Positions 33,083 through 42,377 are shown, counted from the stretch's first letter. The stretch is 64,000 nucleotides of DNA from Paracoccus denitrificans (GCA_003240735.1 QFNE01000007.1:1-64000), one strand, 5' to 3'. Program-made: numbers and translations. Notes: generated by a model from the sequence alone, not told the origin.

Positions 33083-33904
33083 ATGACGCAGACCGCGACC
33101 CGTATCGACCGGCTTTTTCAGCGACTGGGGAACGAAGGTGGCAAGGCGTTCGTGGCCTATATCATGGCAAGCGACCCTGACGCGGAAACATCGCTCAAGA
33201 TCATGAAGGGTCTGCCGGGCGCTGGCGTCGACATCATCGAACTGGGGATGCCCTTCACCGATCCCATGGCCGATGGCCCGACGATCCAGTCGGCCGGTCA
33301 GCGTGCCTTGGCGGCGGGTGGGTCGGTGACGAACACGCTGGCCATGGTGCGGGCGTTCCGGGAAACCGACGACACGACGCCGATCGTTCTCATGGGTTAC
33401 TATAACCCGATCTATGCCCGTCTGGGCAGCGTCGACCGTTTTCTGACCGAGGCGGTGTCCGCAGGCGTTGACGGCCTGATCATCGTCGATCTGCCCCCCG
33501 AGGAGGACGCCGAGCTTTGCCTGCCTGCGCAGGCCGCCGGCCTGAACTTCATCCGGCTTGCGACGCCCACGACCGATGACCGCCGCCTGCCTGCGGTGGT
33601 GTCGAATACCTCGGGATTTGTCTACTACGTGTCGGTCACCGGGATCACCGGCGGACAAGCCGCCGACCCCCGCGCCGTCGCGCCAGAAGTCGCGCGTATC
33701 CGCGCAGCGGCGGGACTGCCGATTGTGGTCGGCTTTGGCATTTCGACACCCGAGGCGGCTGGCGCCGTTGCCAGCGTGGCAGATGGGTGCGTCGTTGGAT
33801 CGGCCATCGTCAAGCTGATCGGCGAAGGTCGCCCGGTCCCTGAAATCCTGTCGTTTGTACACGACTTGGCGCAAGGCGCGCATTCGGGCATTGCCGCTGA
33901 ATGA
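33083..33904 (+). CDS. trpA: Tryptophan synthase alpha chain
   Basis: A 273-residue TIM-barrel subunit that cleaves indole-3-glycerol phosphate to indole and glyceraldehyde 3-phosphate. Catalytic residues E53 (IIELGMPF) and D64 (DPMADG) match E. coli E49 and D60. The phosphate-binding GFGIS is near 214-218 and the YYVSVTGITG loop near 175-184. The partner trpB is not in the window, so trpA is separated from it here. Its stop overlaps the ATG of a GNAT gene (ATGA), an odd partner for a biosynthetic gene. Confidence 0.97.
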   Translation: MTQTATRIDRLFQRLGNEGGKAFVAYIMASDPDAETSLKIMKGLPGAGVDIIELGMPFTDPMADGPTIQSAGQRALAAGGSVTNTLAMVRAFRETDDTTPIVLMGYYNPIYARLGSVDRFLTEAVSAGVDGLIIVDLPPEEDAELCLPAQAAGLNFIRLATPTTDDRRLPAVVSNTSGFVYYVSVTGITGGQAADPRAVAPEVARIRAAAGLPIVVGFGISTPEAAGAVASVADGCVVGSAIVKLIGEGRPVPEILSFVHDLAQGAHSGIAAE

Positions 33905-34443
33905 CGCGCATCCGGGATGCGATCGCGGACGACGCCGCCGCCATCGGCGCCATCTGGAACCCGGTGATCCGCGACACCGTGATCACGTTCTGGCCTGTCG
34001 AACGGTCGGAAGCCGAAATCGCCGGCCTGATCCGCTCACGCCAGGCTGACGGACACGGCTTCTTTGTCGCCGAAGATGCCGGTGGCAATGTGATCGCGTT
34101 CGCGTCCTACAGCCAGTTCCGGTCGGGTATCGGCTATTCCAAGTCGATGGAGCATACCGTCTATGTCGCGACGGATCAGCGCAAGACCGGGATCGCGCGC
34201 GACCTGATGGCGCATCTGGAAGACCACGCCCGCAATGCCGGCGCGCGGCTGATGATCGGGGCGATCACGGCCACGAACGACACGTCGGTCAGGTTTCATG
34301 CGCGCCTTGGCTATCAGGATCAGGGGCGCATTCCGGCAGCGGGTTGGAAGTTCGGTGCCTTTCACGATCTTGTTCTGATGGTGAAGGATTTGTCACCGCC
34401 CTCTGACGCATCCGTGCTTTCCGAAGGACATCTTTCCGGCTAG
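33901..34443 (+). CDS. GNAT-family N-acetyltransferase (phosphinothricin/MnaT-like)
   Basis: A 180-residue acetyl-CoA-dependent acetyltransferase. The MnaT/phosphinothricin-type marks are visible: an early AIGAIWNPVIRDTVITF segment near 14-30, SMEHTVYV near 82-89, then the acetyl-CoA loop QRKTGIARDLMAHLE near 94-108, and a DTSVRFHARLGYQDQGR stretch near 127-143. Members acetylate the amino group of small substrates such as methionine sulfoximine or phosphinothricin. Translation is coupled to trpA. Confidence 0.88.
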   Translation: MTRIRDAIADDAAAIGAIWNPVIRDTVITFWPVERSEAEIAGLIRSRQADGHGFFVAEDAGGNVIAFASYSQFRSGIGYSKSMEHTVYVATDQRKTGIARDLMAHLEDHARNAGARLMIGAITATNDTSVRFHARLGYQDQGRIPAAGWKFGAFHDLVLMVKDLSPPSDASVLSEGHLSG

Positions 34444-34453
34444 CATTCGGGGG

Positions 34454-35200
34454 ATGGACGATCACGCCCACCCCTTTCTGCCCCCTGCCCAGCCGCCCGC
34501 CCTGCCCCAGCCGCGCGGGTTCTGGCAGCGGATCGGTGACCGCCTTGCGCTGATGCTGGGGCGGCCGCGCCCGGCTGTCCCGCCCGAACGCTCCGTCGCC
34601 TTCACCATCGCCGTGATTGCATTGGGGGCCAAGATCGCCAAAGCCGACGGTCAGGTCGCGCGCGAGGAAGTCCGCGCCTTTCGCCGCATCTTCAAGATCG
34701 CCCGCGCCGATGAAAAGCACGCAGCCCACGTGTTCGACCTTGCGCGCCGCGACGTGGCCGGGTTCGATCTTTGGGCGGACCGCATCGCGCGGATGTTTGC
34801 CCCCGGCGATCCCGTCCTGCTGGACGTGATCGAAGGGCTGCACGTCGTCGCGACCGCCGACGGGGCCCTGCACGAATCCGAGCGGATATTTCTGGACGAG
34901 GTCGCCCGCATTTTTGGCGTTGCACCTGACAAGCTGGCCGCGATCCGGGCCCGTCACGGGCACGGTGTTCACTGCGGACCCTGCGACGTCCTTGGCATTC
35001 CCCCGGGCACGCCGCTTGACGCAGCGCGTGCCCGCTGGCGCGAACTGGTGCGCGAAAACCACCCCGACCGGGCCCTGTCGCGCGGTTTGCCGGCCGAGGC
35101 GGTTCGTCTGGCCGAGGTGCGCACCCGCGCGCTGAATGAGGCGTGGCAAAGCTACCGTCACATGTTCGGCGCCCCCCGGGCCACCTGCGCGGAACCCTGA
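34454..35200 (+). CDS. TerB-like/DnaJ-domain co-chaperone (DjlA-like)
   Basis: A 248-residue protein with a proline-rich N-terminus (to about 30), a TerB-like helical domain at about 45-165 (FTIAVIALGAKIAKADGQVAREE, repeated metal-binding ADG-x-E patterns at ADGQVAREE and ADGALHESE), and a C-terminal J-domain with HPD near 197-199 (RENHPDRAL). The order TerB then J resembles E. coli DjlA, but the N-terminal membrane anchor of DjlA is missing. It would stimulate a DnaK-type chaperone. It follows the GNAT gene by 10 bases. Confidence 0.87.
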   Translation: MDDHAHPFLPPAQPPALPQPRGFWQRIGDRLALMLGRPRPAVPPERSVAFTIAVIALGAKIAKADGQVAREEVRAFRRIFKIARADEKHAAHVFDLARRDVAGFDLWADRIARMFAPGDPVLLDVIEGLHVVATADGALHESERIFLDEVARIFGVAPDKLAAIRARHGHGVHCGPCDVLGIPPGTPLDAARARWRELVRENHPDRALSRGLPAEAVRLAEVRTRALNEAWQSYRHMFGAPRATCAEP

Positions 35201-35245
35201 CGGACGGGGCGGGTTTTCTGTCGTCGCGATCCGAAAGGCATGTCC

Positions 35246-35845
35246 ATGACCCGCACACACAGCGCCATCGCAGCGCTTACCCTGATGCTGTCCCTTGGTG
35301 GCGCGGCAACTGCGCAGGAATTCCAGATGCCCCGCGCCGATCCACCGCCTTCGAACGGTCTGCCGCGGGTCGAAGTCGCGCCCGAGAATTTGGGCGACGA
35401 ACTCGGGCGCGGTCTCGAATCGATGATGAACGACATGTTCCAGAAGGCGCAGCCGCATCTGGAAGGGTTGGCCAATGATCTGCGGGGCACGCTTGAGGAT
35501 TACCGCCCCGCGTTGGAGACGATGGCCGCGCTGATGGACGACATCCGCAACTATGAACGACCCGAGCGTCTGCCGAATGGCGACATCCTCGTGCGCCGCC
35601 GTGCGGGCGCGCCGCCTCCGCCGCCGTTGGACGCACCTGTGCCGGATACGCAAACGCAGCCTGTGCCCAGCCAGCCTGTCCCGGCTCAACCTGCGCCGAT
35701 TGAACCCATCCCGTCCCAACCACTGCCACCGCCCAGCGGTGGCAGCCTGTTCCCACCACGCACGCCAGCCAACCCGGACATGACCGACCCCAACCGGCCA
35801 CCAATCCAGGTCCCGGACGTGACGGGATCGCAGACGACGCTTTGA
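35246..35845 (+). CDS. Exported proline-rich hypothetical protein
   Basis: A 199-residue protein with a Sec signal peptide ending near ATAQ-EF (around residue 23), a helical segment with GLESMMNDMFQKAQPHLEGLANDL near 57-80, and a proline-rich C-terminal third with PVPSQPVPAQPAP-type repeats. Related Rhodobacteraceae proteins are often labelled AAA+ family ATPase, but no Walker motif is present here, so that name is not supported. The proline-rich tail may span periplasm or bind envelope. ATG 35246 is preferred since AAGG is 7 nt upstream; ATG 35240 is only a base away from it. Confidence 0.75.
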   Translation: MTRTHSAIAALTLMLSLGGAATAQEFQMPRADPPPSNGLPRVEVAPENLGDELGRGLESMMNDMFQKAQPHLEGLANDLRGTLEDYRPALETMAALMDDIRNYERPERLPNGDILVRRRAGAPPPPPLDAPVPDTQTQPVPSQPVPAQPAPIEPIPSQPLPPPSGGSLFPPRTPANPDMTDPNRPPIQVPDVTGSQTTL

Positions 35846-35850
35846 CATGA

Positions 35851-35878
35851 AAAAGGGGCCGGAAAACCGGCCCCTTTT
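35851..35878. terminator. Bidirectional terminator
   Basis: AAAAGGGGCCGG (35851-35862) and CCGGCCCCTTTT (35867-35878) form a perfect 12-bp stem with an AAAA loop between convergent genes. Confidence 0.95.
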
Positions 35879-35894
35879 CGCTGTCGGTTAGGGA

Positions 35895-37703
35895 TTAGAC
35901 CCGGTCTGGTTTCCGGTTCAGGTCATCATCGAACAGGCTGCGCTTGTGCCCGTTAGACGGCACCAGCAGCAGACCGATGACTACGGTCATGACAGCCACC
36001 ACGATTGCATACCACAAGCCCGCATAGATGTTCCCGGCTTGGGCCGAGATGGCGAACGCCGTTGCCGGCAGAAGGCCACCGAACCACCCGTTCCCGATAT
36101 GATAGGGCAGCGACATGCCCGAATACCGGATCCGCGTCGGGAACAATTCGACCAGTGCCGCTGCGATCGGGCCATAGACCATCGTGACCAGCACGATGAG
36201 ATACGTCAGCAACAAGACCAGCTTCAGCTTCTGCGCCGTGAAGATGTCGAAGAAGTTGCTTGCCTTCGCCACCGACGTGTTGGCCGCCGCATTGACCGGA
36301 TAACCCGCCGACGTCAGCGCCGCGTTCACGTCCGTCTCGAACGTGGCCTTGGCAGCTTTCAGTGCGTCACCCGTCAGTGTTCCTTCGTATGCCGGAACGA
36401 CGGTGTTGCCGATGCTGACGCTGGCGGTGGAACCCGTCGGCGCATCCGCGGTGGTGTAGTTCACCGAAGACTTTGCAAGCAGCGCCTTGGCGATGTCACA
36501 GCTGCTGGTGAACTTGGCCGTGCCGGTCGGGTTGAACTGGAACGAACAGCTGTCCGGGTCGGCGCTGACAACGACCTGGGTGTTGTCCTGCGCCGCAGCC
36601 AATGCCGGGTTTGCGGTATGCGTGATCCCCTTGAAGACGGGGAAGTACGTCAGTGCCGCAAGTGCGCAGCCTGCCAGAATGATCGGTTTGCGACCGATCC
36701 TGTCGGACAGCGCCCCGAAGATGACAAAGCCTGCCGTGCCAAGGATCAGCGACCACGCGACCAGAACGTTCGACGTGAAGCTGTCGACCTTGACCACGTT
36801 GTTGATGAAGAACAGTGCGTAGAACTGACCGGAATACCAGACCACGGCTTGTCCCGCAGTCAGACCGAACAGCGCGATCAGCGCGATCTTGGCATTGCGC
36901 CACTGACCGAACGCCTCGCGCAGCGGGGCCTTGGACAGCGCGCCTTCTTCCTTCATGGCGCGGAACGCCGGGCTCTCTTCCATCTGCAGACGGATATACA
37001 GCGACACCGCCAGAAGAACGACAGAGCACAGGAACGGAATCCGCCATCCCCAGGCTTTGAACGGCTCCAGCAGCACCTGCGCCCCGTCAGGACTAAGCAG
37101 CGGCTCTCCGTTCGAGAACTGGGGGACAGGGGCATAGTTATTATTGACGTAGGACTGGACGATCAGGATCACGATCAGGGACAAAAGCAGCCCCAGCGTC
37201 GCCGTCGTCTGGATCCAGCTGGTGTAGTACCCGCGCCGGTTCTTTGGCGCGTGCTCGGCGACATAGGTCGCAGCACCGCCGTATTCGCCGCCCAGCGCCA
37301 GACCCTGCAGCATGCGCAGAACGATCAGGATCACGGGAGAGATGAAGCCCCACGCCTCGTATCCCGGCAGAAGGCCGACGATGAAGGTGGAAAGACCCAT
37401 GATCAGGATCGTCATCAGGAAGGTGTATTTCCGACCCACCAGATCGCCCAGGCTGCCGAACACCAGCGCGCCGAAGGGGCGGACGATGAAACCCGCAGCG
37501 AACGCGAGCAGCGCGAACACGTTGCGCGTCGCTTCGGGGAAGCTGGTGAAGAACTGCGCCCCGATGATCGCGGCAAGCGAGCCGTAAAGATAAAAGTCGT
37601 ACCATTCGAAGACGGTGCCCAGCGACGACGCCAGGATCACCTTCTTTTCTTCACCGGTCATCGGCCGCGAACGGTCGACTGCGTGGTCATCAACATGTGT
37701 CAT
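35895..37703 (-). CDS. MHS-type MFS transporter with large periplasmic insert
   Basis: A 602-residue metabolite:H+ symporter of the ProP/ShiA/KgtP group. MFS marks are present: WYDFYLYG near 34-41, the loop 2-3 motif GDLGRKY-type at 86-93 (GDLVGRKY), LQGLALGGEYGGA near 132-144 and the second-half SDRIGRKP at 333-340. Twelve membrane segments are expected, but residues about 360-493 form an extra soluble domain of roughly 130 residues with Cys386 and Cys402, which could form a disulfide. It follows acs on the same strand with a 101-base gap, so acetate or another short carboxylate is a likely substrate. ATG 37703 has a GGGAGGGAGAGAG-rich Shine-Dalgarno region. Confidence 0.88.
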   Translation of the reverse strand: MTHVDDHAVDRSRPMTGEEKKVILASSLGTVFEWYDFYLYGSLAAIIGAQFFTSFPEATRNVFALLAFAAGFIVRPFGALVFGSLGDLVGRKYTFLMTILIMGLSTFIVGLLPGYEAWGFISPVILIVLRMLQGLALGGEYGGAATYVAEHAPKNRRGYYTSWIQTTATLGLLLSLIVILIVQSYVNNNYAPVPQFSNGEPLLSPDGAQVLLEPFKAWGWRIPFLCSVVLLAVSLYIRLQMEESPAFRAMKEEGALSKAPLREAFGQWRNAKIALIALFGLTAGQAVVWYSGQFYALFFINNVVKVDSFTSNVLVAWSLILGTAGFVIFGALSDRIGRKPIILAGCALAALTYFPVFKGITHTANPALAAAQDNTQVVVSADPDSCSFQFNPTGTAKFTSSCDIAKALLAKSSVNYTTADAPTGSTASVSIGNTVVPAYEGTLTGDALKAAKATFETDVNAALTSAGYPVNAAANTSVAKASNFFDIFTAQKLKLVLLLTYLIVLVTMVYGPIAAALVELFPTRIRYSGMSLPYHIGNGWFGGLLPATAFAISAQAGNIYAGLWYAIVVAVMTVVIGLLLVPSNGHKRSLFDDDLNRKPDRV

Positions 37704-37804
37704 GTCGATCTCTCTCCCTCCCATTTTCGGTGTTGTGATGGGCCGGTTTCATCCGGCCTCTGGTCGGCTTGGATCGCGCAGCAGGTCAGCCCTTCCTCCG
37801 AAGG

Positions 37805-39754
37805 CTATTGCCCGCTGCGATTTGCGATCAGGTCGTCAACAACGGCTGGGTCCGCGAGGGTTGACGTATCACCCAGACTGCCAAGGTCGTTCTCGGCGAT
37901 CTTGCGCAGGATGCGGCGCATGATCTTGCCGGAACGAGTCTTTGGAAGACCCGGGGCCCATTGGATGAAATCAGGCTTGGCGATTGGCCCGATCTCGTTG
38001 CGCACCCATGCCTCAAGATCCTTTCGCAGTTCCTCGGACGGGGTCGCGTTGTTCATGACGGTGACATAGGCGTAAATGCCCTGCCCCTTCAGATCATGCG
38101 GGAAACCGACCACCGCGGCCTCGGCGACCTGCGGATGCGCAACCAGCGCCGATTCGATTTCCGCCGTGCCCATGCGGTGGCCCGACACGTTCAGGACGTC
38201 ATCGACCCGGCCTGTGATCCAGTAATAGCCATCCTCGTCCCGACGACAGCCGTCCCCGGTGAAGTAATAACCGGGATACTGCTGGAAATAGGTTTCCTCG
38301 AACCGCTCATGGTCGCCCCAGACGGTCCGCATCTGGCCGGGCCAACTGTCAGCGATGGCCAGAACGCCTTCCACGCCGTTGCCTTCGATCACCTCGCCGG
38401 TGGTGGGGTCCAGAACAACCGGCTGGACACCAAAGAACGGCAGCGTGGCCGAGCCGGGCTTGGCACCGATTGCGCCCGGCAGCGACGTGATCATGTGACC
38501 GCCGGTTTCGGTCTGCCACCACGTGTCGACGATGGGACAGCGGCCCTTGCCCACGTGGATGTCATACCATGCCCAGGCCTCTGGGTTGATCGGCTCGCCC
38601 ACGGTGCCCAGCAGGCGCAGCGACGACAGATCGTATTTGTCGACCCACTCATCCCCTTGGGCCATCAGCGCGCGGATCGCGGTTGGCGCGGTATAGAACT
38701 GCGTCACTTGATGCTTGTCGCAGATCGCCCAGAACCGACCCGGATCGGGATAATTCGGCACCCCTTCGAACATCAGCGTCGTGGCCCCGTTCGCCAGCGG
38801 GCCATAGATGATATAGGTGTGGCCGGTAACCCAGCCGATATCGGCGGTGCACCAGAAGATGTCGCCCCGGCGGTAATCGAACACCGTCTCGAACGACATC
38901 GCGGCATAGGTCAGATAGCCGCCCGTGGTGTGGACCACGCCCTTGGGCTTGCCGGTCGAACCCGAGGTATAAAGGACGAACAGCGGGTCCTCGGCACCCA
39001 TGGGGCGCGGTGGACAGTCTGGTCCGACCTGCTCCATCATCGCCAGAACATCGACGTCGCGGCCGTCAATCCACGTGGTCTGATCGCCGGTATGCTTGAC
39101 GACAAGGCAGCGCACCTTGTCAGAGCACCGCAGAAGTGCCGCATCGGTGTTTGATTTCAGCGCGGTCCGCTTGCCCCCGCGCGGCGCGGTATCGGCGGTG
39201 ACGACCAGCTTGGCCTGACAATCGTTGATGCGGTTGGCCAGCGCGTCAGGTGAAAACCCGCCGAAGACAACCGAATGAACCGCGCCGATCCGGGCGCAGG
39301 CTAGGATGGCATATGCCGCCTCCGGAATCATCGGCATATAGATGACCACCCGGTCGCCGCGCATGACCCCTTGGCTCAGCAGGACGTTGGCAAAGCGGTT
39401 CACCTTGTCCGACAGCTCGGCATAGGTGATGTGGCGCGCCTCTTGGGACGGATCATCTGGCTCCCACAGAATTGCGGTCTGGTCGGCCCGTTCGGGCAGG
39501 TGCCGGTCGACGCAGTTGACGCAGGCGTTCAGGACGCCATCCTCGAACCAGCGGATCGACACCTCTCCCATCGTGAAGTTGGTGCTCTTGACGGTCTTGA
39601 ACGGTTCGATCCAGTCAAGCCGCAAACCCTCGCGTCCCCAGAATACATCAGGGGCAGTGACCGATTCCTGATAAAGGCGCTCATACGCCTCGGCGTCGAT
39701 CAATGCGTCTGCCATGCTGTCGGGCACAGCCCGTTTCGCTGGTGCTTCGCTCAT
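37805..39754 (-). CDS. acs: Acetyl-coenzyme A synthetase
   Basis: A 649-residue AMP-forming ligase converting acetate, ATP and CoA to acetyl-CoA. Motifs are complete: the P-loop YTSGSTGKPKG near 261-271, DIGWVTGHTY near 301-310, DTWWQTETGG near 409-418, the hinge and GRVDDVLNVSGHRMGTAE near 510-527, and PKTRSGKIMRR near the C-terminus with the acetylatable lysine. Length is normal. ATG 39754 is preceded by GGGGGAG; an extension to 39772 is not needed. The transporter gene downstream suggests acetate uptake and activation act together. Confidence 0.97.
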   Translation of the reverse strand: MSEAPAKRAVPDSMADALIDAEAYERLYQESVTAPDVFWGREGLRLDWIEPFKTVKSTNFTMGEVSIRWFEDGVLNACVNCVDRHLPERADQTAILWEPDDPSQEARHITYAELSDKVNRFANVLLSQGVMRGDRVVIYMPMIPEAAYAILACARIGAVHSVVFGGFSPDALANRINDCQAKLVVTADTAPRGGKRTALKSNTDAALLRCSDKVRCLVVKHTGDQTTWIDGRDVDVLAMMEQVGPDCPPRPMGAEDPLFVLYTSGSTGKPKGVVHTTGGYLTYAAMSFETVFDYRRGDIFWCTADIGWVTGHTYIIYGPLANGATTLMFEGVPNYPDPGRFWAICDKHQVTQFYTAPTAIRALMAQGDEWVDKYDLSSLRLLGTVGEPINPEAWAWYDIHVGKGRCPIVDTWWQTETGGHMITSLPGAIGAKPGSATLPFFGVQPVVLDPTTGEVIEGNGVEGVLAIADSWPGQMRTVWGDHERFEETYFQQYPGYYFTGDGCRRDEDGYYWITGRVDDVLNVSGHRMGTAEIESALVAHPQVAEAAVVGFPHDLKGQGIYAYVTVMNNATPSEELRKDLEAWVRNEIGPIAKPDFIQWAPGLPKTRSGKIMRRILRKIAENDLGSLGDTSTLADPAVVDDLIANRSGQ

Positions 39755-39875
39755 GCCACTCCCCCGGACCAACTCGCGTTAAGGGCGCCGACGACCGCCT
39801 CCTCGCGGTTGAATCGTCGTGCCGTCCTGAAACTCTATGGCCCGGTTTTGAAAAGCGAAACCTAAAAGACAAAAA

Positions 39876-39899
39876 CCCCCGTCGCAGTTGCGACGGGGG
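39876..39899 (-). terminator. Rho-independent terminator of the beta-helix gene
   Basis: CCCCCGTCGCA and TGCGACGGGGG (39876-39886, 39889-39899) form a long stem, followed on the minus strand by TTTTTGTCTTTT. It lies 43 bases after the stop of the beta-helix gene. Confidence 0.92.
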
Positions 39900-39942
39900 C
39901 GAGTTGGAGAGCAGAGAAGACCGACGATAAGGCGGGTGGTGG

Positions 39943-42234
39943 CTAAAGCGGGTTGTCCATGCGCACCTGAACCGAAACCCGGCCCTTTGCCGGCTGGTCC
40001 CAATTCAGTGTGATCGCGTTTCGCTGGGAACCCTGCTCGACCCGAACCCACGGCATGCCCGCCACGCGGGCATTGCTGGCGTTGGTGATGGCGGTCTCGG
40101 CCACCAATGCCTCGACCTTGCGGGCATAGCCGCTGAACGGAAGGCCGGTGCCCACCGGCAACGTCCATGTGGCGGCGGCCGTGGACTGCGTATGGACATA
40201 TGTCAGGGGGTTGGCCACGACGGTATCGACACCGGTGAATGTGTTGCCCGAAAACCGGATGTTGCGCATGCGGCCATAGTCGGCGTCCGCCAGACTGTTA
40301 TCGACTCGGTCCACCCGGGTGACTTTGCCAGTGCTGCTTTTGAACACGTTGCCTACCACGCTCATCCCGTGGATGAAGTTGCCCGAACCGAACGGCTTGA
40401 AGACCAGCCAGCAGAATCCGGGCACCGTCTGCGAGCAAAGGAACGTATTCCCGCTGATCGTCAGCCCACCAAAGCTGTAGCCTCGTGTATAATCGGGAAA
40501 GGCAGAGTGTTCGTTGGTCCATTCGATTGACGCGTTGTCGATATAGTTGCCGGTAATGTTGACCTGAACATTTTCAGCCGTCAGCACGATCCCGGCGAAG
40601 CGAACCCCGGCACCCGACCCGTCACCTTGGAAAAAGTGGTTCGACGCAATCATGTGACCCGCACCTGCCGCGACGAGGAAATGGCAAAAACGGGACGCTC
40701 GGTTGTTACGGATCTTCGTGTCGTTGGCGTTGACGTTGATCGCCACCGTCGTTCGATCCTGCGCCGAAAGGCCACCTTCGCTGGACACAAAGTCACAGCG
40801 ATCGACAACCAGACCCTGACACCCGCGACCATGCGACGTGATCGCCCGGTCGCGCGGCTGAACAAAGTAACAGTCCCGAAACGCATTCAGCATCCCCGAG
40901 GCCGGCAGGATGACACCGCTGGCATTGCCCTCCAGCAGGAACTCGATGTCGTTGAACCCGAACCCGTCCAAATCATCGACCCCTGCAAAGTCGATGCAGT
41001 ATTTGAAGCGGGTGAAGGTATAGTTGCGTGTGCCGCCCCCCTGATACAGGGGTTGGGACATCGTCACAGTGCGCGCGCCGACGTTGACGCTGGTCACATA
41101 GATTTCGCGCCCGCAGCCCGGCCCGGTGATCAGACTTCCCGGAATGATCGAGGCCGCGCGGGTGACGTTCGTCAGCACATACTTGTTGTTCGGGTCATAC
41201 GTCGCTAGGGACGTCATCGTACTGGGGGTCCAGGCAGACCCGTCAACGGGCGCGATCTGGCCATTCGTGATGACCCGGCGCCGGTTCGATCCGCTGATCG
41301 AGGGCACCAGCGCGGCAACATCAACCGGTGTTTTCAGATCGACACGGCGGCCGCGCAGATCCAGCGCCATGTGGTCGGTGAACCCGAACAGCGCCTGAAC
41401 AGCGCGCTTGAAACCTTCGGTCTCATCCCCGAACGCACTGGCATAGGTCGGAAAGTCGAACTGCCCCTGCAGCATCAGCTTGGACGTGGCCGGCATGGTG
41501 ACCGTGCCCTTGAATCGCGTGGGCGCGCGCAAGGACAGATCACCCCCCAGATAGTAAGTGCCGTCTGGCACCAGAATCTGCCCACCAGCCGCCGCGCGGT
41601 CTGCCGCAAGAAAGGCCGCGCGGTCGTCCGTCTTGCCGTCACCCGTCGCACCATAGTCGCGCACATCGACCCAGTCGATCAGGTCCGGCAGGAACTGTCC
41701 GGTGATGTCCTCGATCTCGATGCTTTCGATCCGCACGACACCGCCGTTCGGTCCGGTCAGGTCCAACCCGAAATGTCCCAGCCGCACCGACGTGCCCCAC
41801 GCCATCGTCACGCCCTGTCGATTGCCGACCGAAACGATGGCCGACACCTCCACCACGTCGCCATAGGATGTCAGCGCCACGGCGGGCGACGTCTCCAGAA
41901 CGCCTGACGCCTTCGTCGTGCTGTTGACACCGGGCCAACCCGCGATCCGAACCTGCGGCAACGTTCCGGCCACAGCTTTCACCCGGGCCGAGATGCGCAG
42001 ATATGTCCCCGGCCGAACAGGCGTTTCCCGGACATACCGGATGCGGGTCACGTCCGACTGCTTGACCAACTCCAGACAGGTTCCGAAATCCTGATCGGCC
42101 GGGACGATGGCTGCGTTTGGCGCCCCGTGCCACGTGGGATCACCGTTCAGCCCGTTTTCCCGTGACCAGTATTTCAGCCCCGCGCCGAAGCCCGGTGGCA
42201 TCAGCTTGACCCCGTCGGTGATGGCGATGTTCAT
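39943..42234 (-). CDS. Right-handed beta-helix protein, tailspike-like (pectate lyase superfamily)
   Basis: A 763-residue protein without signal peptide or membrane segment. Residues 1-180 look like a beta-sandwich carbohydrate-binding head (RPGTYLRISARVKAV and WGTSVRLGHFGLDL patterns). Residues 190-204 carry the DVRDYGATGDGKTDD motif that opens the pectate_lyase_3 / glycosyl hydrolase 28-related beta-helix, and later turns have repeated N-x-I/F patterns (NNRASRF, SGNTFLC, VGNVFKS, SGNTFTG). This layout is common in phage tailspikes as well as in secreted polysaccharide enzymes. With no export signal it may need a dedicated secretion route or be part of a particle. A perfect CtrA-type box lies 69 bases upstream; a terminator follows. 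Confidence 0.82.
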   Translation of the reverse strand: MNIAITDGVKLMPPGFGAGLKYWSRENGLNGDPTWHGAPNAAIVPADQDFGTCLELVKQSDVTRIRYVRETPVRPGTYLRISARVKAVAGTLPQVRIAGWPGVNSTTKASGVLETSPAVALTSYGDVVEVSAIVSVGNRQGVTMAWGTSVRLGHFGLDLTGPNGGVVRIESIEIEDITGQFLPDLIDWVDVRDYGATGDGKTDDRAAFLAADRAAAGGQILVPDGTYYLGGDLSLRAPTRFKGTVTMPATSKLMLQGQFDFPTYASAFGDETEGFKRAVQALFGFTDHMALDLRGRRVDLKTPVDVAALVPSISGSNRRRVITNGQIAPVDGSAWTPSTMTSLATYDPNNKYVLTNVTRAASIIPGSLITGPGCGREIYVTSVNVGARTVTMSQPLYQGGGTRNYTFTRFKYCIDFAGVDDLDGFGFNDIEFLLEGNASGVILPASGMLNAFRDCYFVQPRDRAITSHGRGCQGLVVDRCDFVSSEGGLSAQDRTTVAINVNANDTKIRNNRASRFCHFLVAAGAGHMIASNHFFQGDGSGAGVRFAGIVLTAENVQVNITGNYIDNASIEWTNEHSAFPDYTRGYSFGGLTISGNTFLCSQTVPGFCWLVFKPFGSGNFIHGMSVVGNVFKSSTGKVTRVDRVDNSLADADYGRMRNIRFSGNTFTGVDTVVANPLTYVHTQSTAAATWTLPVGTGLPFSGYARKVEALVAETAITNASNARVAGMPWVRVEQGSQRNAITLNWDQPAKGRVSVQVRMDNPL

Positions 42235-42377
42235 TCGACTTCTCCCGCATGTCGGCGGGGCTTTGCCCGCTTGGATATGCGAGAGAAAATCGGTTCAGCC
42301 GGTTAACGCGCTGTTAACCATGCGAGCGGTGGCGAAGCCGGTCACGCAACACTCGGCCCGCACATCATGCCTATGCA
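42235..42377 (-). promoter_or_regulatory. Promoter region of the beta-helix gene
   Basis: A 143-base gap between lysK and the beta-helix gene. It contains the CtrA-type box at 42303-42317. A CCCGC/GCGGG hairpin near the beta-helix start (about 42244-42270) may affect the leader. No gene is seen. Confidence 0.45.
42303..42317. promoter_or_regulatory. CtrA-type binding box TTAA-N7-TTAA
   Basis: TTAA-CGCGCTG-TTAA matches the CtrA consensus of alphaproteobacteria exactly, inside a larger inverted repeat GGTTAAC-N5-GTTAACC (42301-42319). In Rhodobacteraceae CtrA controls motility, gene transfer agent and other population-level traits. Confidence 0.65.

Noticed and set aside
35246..35845. AAA+ ATPase label for the proline-rich exported protein
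   Set aside because: No Walker A or B motif is present and the protein has a signal peptide; the common database name is not supported.
35946..38069. A 707-codon open frame on the plus strand
   Set aside because: It is antisense to the MFS transporter and acs, both with clear motifs; the translated sequence is Arg/Gln/His-rich low-quality shadow typical of GC-rich DNA.
37961..39154. A 397-codon plus-strand frame opposite acs
   Set aside because: acs motifs are complete on the minus strand; the frame is a shadow.
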